NCBI GenBank assembly: GCA_035550795.1
Contig: DASZOL010000049.1
Location: 1 to 64,000 of the forward strand
Direction of reading: 5' to 3'
Origin: DASRDR01 sp035550795
GTDB lineage: Bacteria; Methylomirabilota; Methylomirabilia; Rokubacteriales; DASRDR01
Length of the DNA: 64,000 bases
This document shows positions 59,946 to 64,000 of this stretch, one piece after another; position 1 is the first letter of the stretch, and every line of letters starts with the position of its first letter. A program made the position numbers and the translations under genes. The notes below the pieces were generated by a model. The model was given only the letters and a program-made list of their open reading frames with translations. It made no database searches and was not told the DNA's origin.

Positions 59946-62570
59946 TCAACCGGCCAGGGCCTGGACGGCCCGCCAGCGCTGGCGGAGGACCGCAGGGAGA
60001 TCCGGCTCGATCGAGACGGTGTCGACCGCGAAGCTCCCGTGCCCCGTCGCCTCGACCTGGAGGGCCACCGGCGTCGGCGGCCCGTCGTGGACGAAGGGCA
60101 CCACGACGTCCACGCGGCGACGCCCGTCACCCAGCTCGCCGGGCGTGACCGGCCGTGTCGCCAGCAACCGGCGCTCGGCGAAGACGCGGAGCACCGCCGA
60201 CTCGCGGCGCCCGTCGCCGGCACCCCCGCGGAGCGCGAACCGCGCGCGGTACGCGCCCGGGGCGAGGTAGAGGAGGGGCCGTGGCCCGCGCGGCCCGTTC
60301 AGGATCAGGCCCGGCCGGTCGACCCCGCGCTCGAAGACCGCCACGGTCCGGCCGGGCGTCGCCGGGTCGCCCCCCAGCCGTCCCTGCGCGAGGATCGCCT
60401 CGGGACGCACCTCCCGGGTGAGGGCAGGGGTAAGAAGCGCGGCGTCGAGGCCCGTCGCCCGTGCGAAGGCGGGACCCCAGGCGTCTGGGCGCTCGGCGTC
60501 CTGCGCGAGCTGACGGACGACGGCGGTGTAGCCGGACGCCTCGGTCTCGAGCCGCATCGCGACGCGCCGCGCGTCCCCCGGCCGCCCCAGCTGCCGGTAC
60601 GCCGTCCCGAGCAGGACGAGGACCTCAGCATCGACCGGGAGCGGCGCCGCGGCGCGCTCCAGGTACGGGACCGCCTCCTCCCAGCGCCCCCACGCCGCGT
60701 ACGCCTCGCCGATCTCCCGGGCGCCGGCGCGGATCTGGACGAGCGCGCTCCGCCCCTCAGGCAGGAGCCCCACGGTGACCCGGTAGAGCGCCGGACGAAC
60801 GGGCCACCACCAGCGGGGGCGGAAGCGGAACGCGCGCCACTCCCCCGGCTCGAGCCGACGCCACCGCCTGGACCACCCGACCGTGACGCGAATTCGGCTC
60901 GGCTCAGGGCCGTTGGCGACGAGCACCAGGACCTCGTCGACAGTCGTCCGGGCCGCGAGCGTCACGTCGTGGCGCTGCGCCCCGCTCAGAAGCAGCGTGC
61001 GGTCGTCGCGATCGTAGGGTCCGGCGTCGAGGAACGACACGCCGCCGTTCCACGTATGGTCGTACGGGCGCGGCAGGAACAGCGCGGGCGCATCGGGCAC
61101 GCGGGGCGGTCGCGACGCGTACACGGCGATGTCCGGATGGGCGAAGCCCCGCGGGGCGAGGCTGAACGTCCGCATGAGGGAGACCTCCTTCGGGAGGGCC
61201 CGGAAGAAGGCCCCGAGCGCCGCGGGAAACGGCCTCCAGGGGTCGAGGTAACGCACGTGCTCGAGGGAGCTCGTGACGAGGACGTCCGCATCCGCGACCG
61301 CCTCGCCGACCGGCCGCCGTGGCTGGAGAAAGCTGGCGTGCGGCCACTCGTTCAGTCCGAGCGGAAAGTACCCCTCGATCGCCACCCGCGTGGACCGCGG
61401 GACGTGGGCGTCGAACCAGCGCCCGGCCAGCGCGCGCGTGTCGGGCAGGCTGAGAAGGACGCCCTGCCAGGCCGAGCGCCCGAGGTCGGCCCCCAGGAGG
61501 CCCAGCGCCACCAGGAGGACGGCGAGCCGCGCGCGGGGCTGCCGCGCCAGACCCACGAGGAGCCGCGCCAGCAGTACCGCGGCGGGGGGAATCAGGTAGA
61601 CGAGAAAGCGCTCGTCCAGCCACGGCACGACGGCCGCGACCAGGAACGCCGGCCCGAGGAACGCCGCCAGGACCAGATCCGCGGACCTTCGCTTCCAGAG
61701 CGCCGCGCCCACTCCGAGCCCGAAGGCGACGAGGGCGGGCCATCCCAGCCAGTCGGCCAGGAGGGCCACGGCGCGCGGCACGCCGATCCCGATCCACCGG
61801 CCGTGCCTCATGACGAACCGGTAGGCGAACGTCGCCCTCTCCTGTGCCGCCGCCCAGGGCGACACCGAATGGCCGGTCAGGAACAGGCTCACGCCCACCA
61901 GCGCCACCACGAGAAGACCCAGCGTCGCGAGCGCCACCCAAACCGTCCGCCGCCGGTGCCAGGCCAGCCCCAGCGCGACAAGCAGCGGCGCGGCGATCGC
62001 CAGCCCGGCCTGCTTCAGCGCGATCGTGAGGCCCGCGCCGAGGGCGGCGCCGGCGTAGACGAGCGGGGTCGGTCGCGTGGCCAGGCGCACGCACGCCGCC
62101 AGGGTGAGCGTGAGGGCGAGCACCATGGGAACGTCGCGGTAGGGGTAGTGCGAGTGGAAGGTGTGCAGCGGCGAGACGGCCAGGAAGGCCGCCCCCAGCA
62201 GCCCCACCCGGCGGCCGTACGCCGACGCGCCCAGGGCGTAGACGGCCAGGACGGTCAGCGTGCCCAGCATGGCCGTGAGCACCGCAAACATGCTTCCGAT
62301 CAGCGCGAACGTCCATTGCGGGGGGTACCCGAGCATCCGCGCCGTGACGTCCGCCGCTTCCACCGCGAGCCAGGTCAGCGTTCCGTAGGCGGCCCCGAAG
62401 CGGGCGCCCCTGATCGGACCTCCGAGGAAGAGGTGCCACGCGCTGTTGACCCCGAGGTGCGCATCGGCGTGATAGATGAGGTTGTCCGCGAGGCCGTGCA
62501 GGATGCCCCAGAAGCGGAGCACCGCGCCCAGGAGCACGATCAGGGCGAGGGAGACGCGATGGGACGGCAT
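59946..62570 (-). CDS. GT39-like polytopic glycosyltransferase with large C-terminal domain
   Basis: An 874-residue membrane enzyme. The N-terminal 400 residues resemble ArnT/PMT-type GT-C glycosyltransferases: an acidic first loop (ADNLIYHADAHLG), HYPYRDVPMVLAL in an early loop and about 10-12 helices. They would use polyprenyl-phosphate sugars on the periplasmic side. The C-terminal 450 residues are soluble: a DUF-like sugar-binding region (GFAHPDIAVYASRPP), one or two TPR-like helices near residue 640 (EAYAAWGRWEEAVPYLERAA) and a beta-rich end. First gene of the five-gene envelope cluster. Confidence 0.85.
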   Translation of the reverse strand: MPSHRVSLALIVLLGAVLRFWGILHGLADNLIYHADAHLGVNSAWHLFLGGPIRGARFGAAYGTLTWLAVEAADVTARMLGYPPQWTFALIGSMFAVLTAMLGTLTVLAVYALGASAYGRRVGLLGAAFLAVSPLHTFHSHYPYRDVPMVLALTLTLAACVRLATRPTPLVYAGAALGAGLTIALKQAGLAIAAPLLVALGLAWHRRRTVWVALATLGLLVVALVGVSLFLTGHSVSPWAAAQERATFAYRFVMRHGRWIGIGVPRAVALLADWLGWPALVAFGLGVGAALWKRRSADLVLAAFLGPAFLVAAVVPWLDERFLVYLIPPAAVLLARLLVGLARQPRARLAVLLVALGLLGADLGRSAWQGVLLSLPDTRALAGRWFDAHVPRSTRVAIEGYFPLGLNEWPHASFLQPRRPVGEAVADADVLVTSSLEHVRYLDPWRPFPAALGAFFRALPKEVSLMRTFSLAPRGFAHPDIAVYASRPPRVPDAPALFLPRPYDHTWNGGVSFLDAGPYDRDDRTLLLSGAQRHDVTLAARTTVDEVLVLVANGPEPSRIRVTVGWSRRWRRLEPGEWRAFRFRPRWWWPVRPALYRVTVGLLPEGRSALVQIRAGAREIGEAYAAWGRWEEAVPYLERAAAPLPVDAEVLVLLGTAYRQLGRPGDARRVAMRLETEASGYTAVVRQLAQDAERPDAWGPAFARATGLDAALLTPALTREVRPEAILAQGRLGGDPATPGRTVAVFERGVDRPGLILNGPRGPRPLLYLAPGAYRARFALRGGAGDGRRESAVLRVFAERRLLATRPVTPGELGDGRRRVDVVVPFVHDGPPTPVALQVEATGHGSFAVDTVSIEPDLPAVLRQRWRAVQALAG

Positions 62571-62655
62571 CAGCCGCTCATGGACGCTTCGGACCCCACC
62601 ATGCGCGGCCTCCGGCGGGGGCGGCGACCGTGATCAGCCGCGACCAGCGACCCCG

Positions 62656-62678
62656 GACGCCGTCAGGCGGACGGCGTC
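62656..62678. other. Perfect 9-bp inverted repeat in the gap after the hydantoinase gene
   Basis: GACGCCGTC (62656-62664), a five-base loop and GACGGCGTC (62670-62678). A second weaker hairpin, CGGAGC (62683-62688) with GCTCCG (62703-62708), follows. Neither has a T-run. They lie between the end of the oxoprolinase-type gene and the start of the envelope cluster and may mark a transcript end, an operator, or only GC-rich chance. Confidence 0.4.
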
Positions 62679-62817
62679 GGCGCGGAGCCTTCCGCCTGGG
62701 GCGCTCCGAGCTCCTCGCGTCCCCGGGCGCACCACCGGCATCACCTCGGGACGGCCACCGGCGGCACCGGGGAAAATCCGCTCACCCCCGCCACGCCTGA
62801 CCGGCCGCCGGCGCGAC

Positions 62818-64000
62818 TCACAGGCGGATGTCGAGCCAGCCGAGGGGGGTCACGGCGGCCCGCTCACCCGGACGCAGCAGCGCCGTGGTGGTCGCCGCCT
62901 CGACGATCGCGGGGCCCGTCAGCGCCTGTCCCGGCGCCACGGCGTCGAGGTCGTACACCGGCACCTCGCGCCATCCCTCCAGGAAGACCCGCCGCCGGGT
63001 CCGCGGCGCCGCCGGCGAGCGCCCGGGCAGCGCGGGCTCCTCGGGCAGGGCCGGCAGCTCTCCCACGACGGCCAGGCGCGCGTTCACCAGGACGACTTCC
63101 TGGTCCGGAGCCGAGTACGTGTAGAGCTCCTCGTGCCGCTTGTGGAAGCGCCCGACGATCTCCGCCATCGCGTCCGGGGCGTCGAGATCGACGTCCCCGA
63201 GGGAGACGTTGACCTCGAAGATCTGCTCGCCGTAGCGCATGTCCACGGCGCGCTGGACCCGCACGGGGCCCGAGAAGGCCTCGGCCAGGCGGCGCCGTCC
63301 TTCGTCCTCCATCGTCGCGAACACCCGCCGAAGCTGGGCCGCGCTGATCCGGCGGGCGTCGCCGATGTGGGTCCGCACCGTCTCGTAGCGGAGGTCAGTG
63401 GCCAGCATGCCCCAGGCCGAGAGGACGGCCGCGACTCGCGGGACGACCACCCGCCCGATCTCGAGACGCCGGGCGACGTCGGTCACGTGCAGGGCGGCGG
63501 CCCCGCCGAACGCGAGGAGGGCGAACCGCCGGGGATCGACGCCCCGCCGCACCGAGACGACGCGGATCCCCTCCGCCATCACCGTGTTGATCACCCGGTG
63601 GATGCCCTCGGCCGCGACCATGCGCTCCGTGCCGAGCCGCTCGGCGACCGCGTCCACGGCTCGCTGGGCCGCCGGCAGGTCAAGGCGCGCGCGGCCGCCC
63701 AGGAAGTTGCCCGGATCCAGGTAGCCGAGCACCAGGTTCGCGTCCGTCACGGTGGCGGCGACCCCGCCCTTGCCGTAGCAGGCCGGGCCGGGCTCGGCGC
63801 CCGCGCTCTCTGGCCCGACCCGGAGCGTCCCGCCGGCGTCCACGCGGGCGATGGACCCGCCGCCCGCCCCGATCGACACGATGTCGAGGCTGGGGAGCGC
63901 GACTTTCTGACCGGCGACCGCGCGGTCCGGCGAGAGGTGGGCCTCGCCGTGCTCCACGAGCGAGATGTCGGTGCTGGTCCCGCCCATGTCGAAGGGGATG
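62818..64000 (-). CDS. hyuA: N-methylhydantoinase A / 5-oxoprolinase alpha-type subunit (partial, N-terminus outside window)
   Basis: The C-terminal 394 residues of a HyuA-family ATPase; the gene runs off the right edge. The phosphate-binding PFDMGGTSTDISLV is the first visible part, then SIGAGGGSIARVD, GPACYGKGG, LGYLDPGNFLGG and the FGGAAALHVTDVARRL segment. HyuA with HyuB opens hydantoin or 5-oxoproline rings at the cost of ATP; substrate cannot be told. No hyuB follows within the window downstream, since the next genes are the envelope cluster. Confidence 0.93.
   Translation of the reverse strand, partial: IPFDMGGTSTDISLVEHGEAHLSPDRAVAGQKVALPSLDIVSIGAGGGSIARVDAGGTLRVGPESAGAEPGPACYGKGGVAATVTDANLVLGYLDPGNFLGGRARLDLPAAQRAVDAVAERLGTERMVAAEGIHRVINTVMAEGIRVVSVRRGVDPRRFALLAFGGAAALHVTDVARRLEIGRVVVPRVAAVLSAWGMLATDLRYETVRTHIGDARRISAAQLRRVFATMEDEGRRRLAEAFSGPVRVQRAVDMRYGEQIFEVNVSLGDVDLDAPDAMAEIVGRFHKRHEELYTYSAPDQEVVLVNARLAVVGELPALPEEPALPGRSPAAPRTRRRVFLEGWREVPVYDLDAVAPGQALTGPAIVEAATTTALLRPGERAAVTPLGWLDIRL

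Overview
The window is one continuous, strongly GC-rich (by eye about 70%) stretch of a Gram-negative bacterial chromosome. It is almost entirely housekeeping genes packed into short, often overlapping operons. Gram-negative character is inferred from LolA, a lipobox lipoprotein and the envelope-glycan genes. The gene styles (tandem DinB proteins, pyruvoyl arginine decarboxylase, many-GAF kinase, small-protein/nucleotidyltransferase pair) remind me of Rokubacteria/NC10 (Methylomirabilota), but that placement is an inference. I see no rRNA, tRNA, CRISPR, phage or insertion sequence.

Layout. 2-786: short secreted Rhs-repeat gene broken by a one-base frameshift. 1064-5522: Maf, then a polyamine block (speE-speD leftward; pyruvoyl arginine decarboxylase, agmatinase-type ureohydrolase and a methyltransferase rightward). 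5569-10843: RlmI-like methyltransferase, DedA, lipoprotein, alaS. 10946-11271: polyphosphate kinase 2 gene with its middle missing. 11238-18398: MFS transporter, two DinB proteins, coiled-coil protein, recX-recA, thpR, possible endonuclease III remnant, cinA, pgpA. 18373-20575: rimO and a methyltransferase. 20745-26921 (probably to 27096): a signalling operon of a seven-GAF histidine kinase, a single-domain receiver and a receiver-cyclase. 27317-28026: two-gene unit resembling a toxin-antitoxin pair. 28124-31589: a trp attenuation system (promoter, leader peptide with five Trp codons, terminator) followed by overlapping trpE-trpG-trpS. 31618-39779: yajQ, lolA, a small protein, ftsK-rnj, rsmA-coaE, phzF. 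39960-47580: glgA-glnB-glnE-polA operon. 47768-51463: gltX, phosphoglycerate-mutase-like protein, Na/Pi cotransporter. 51556-54068: DUF362 protein, peroxiredoxin, VIT1-like transporter. 54167-62570: five envelope polysaccharide genes. 62818-64000: C-terminal part of an N-methylhydantoinase A/oxoprolinase subunit, cut by the window edge.

How the genes work together. The polyamine genes suffice for arginine to agmatine and decarboxylated SAM to spermidine. The SpeE motif favours the Thermus-type route through N1-aminopropylagmatine. The trp leader puts both halves of anthranilate synthase and tryptophanyl-tRNA synthetase under one charged-tRNA sensor. glnB and glnE form a nitrogen-control pair beside glycogen synthase. 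Several good promoters lie only 6-10 bases upstream of a start codon, which suggests some leaderless or near-leaderless mRNAs.
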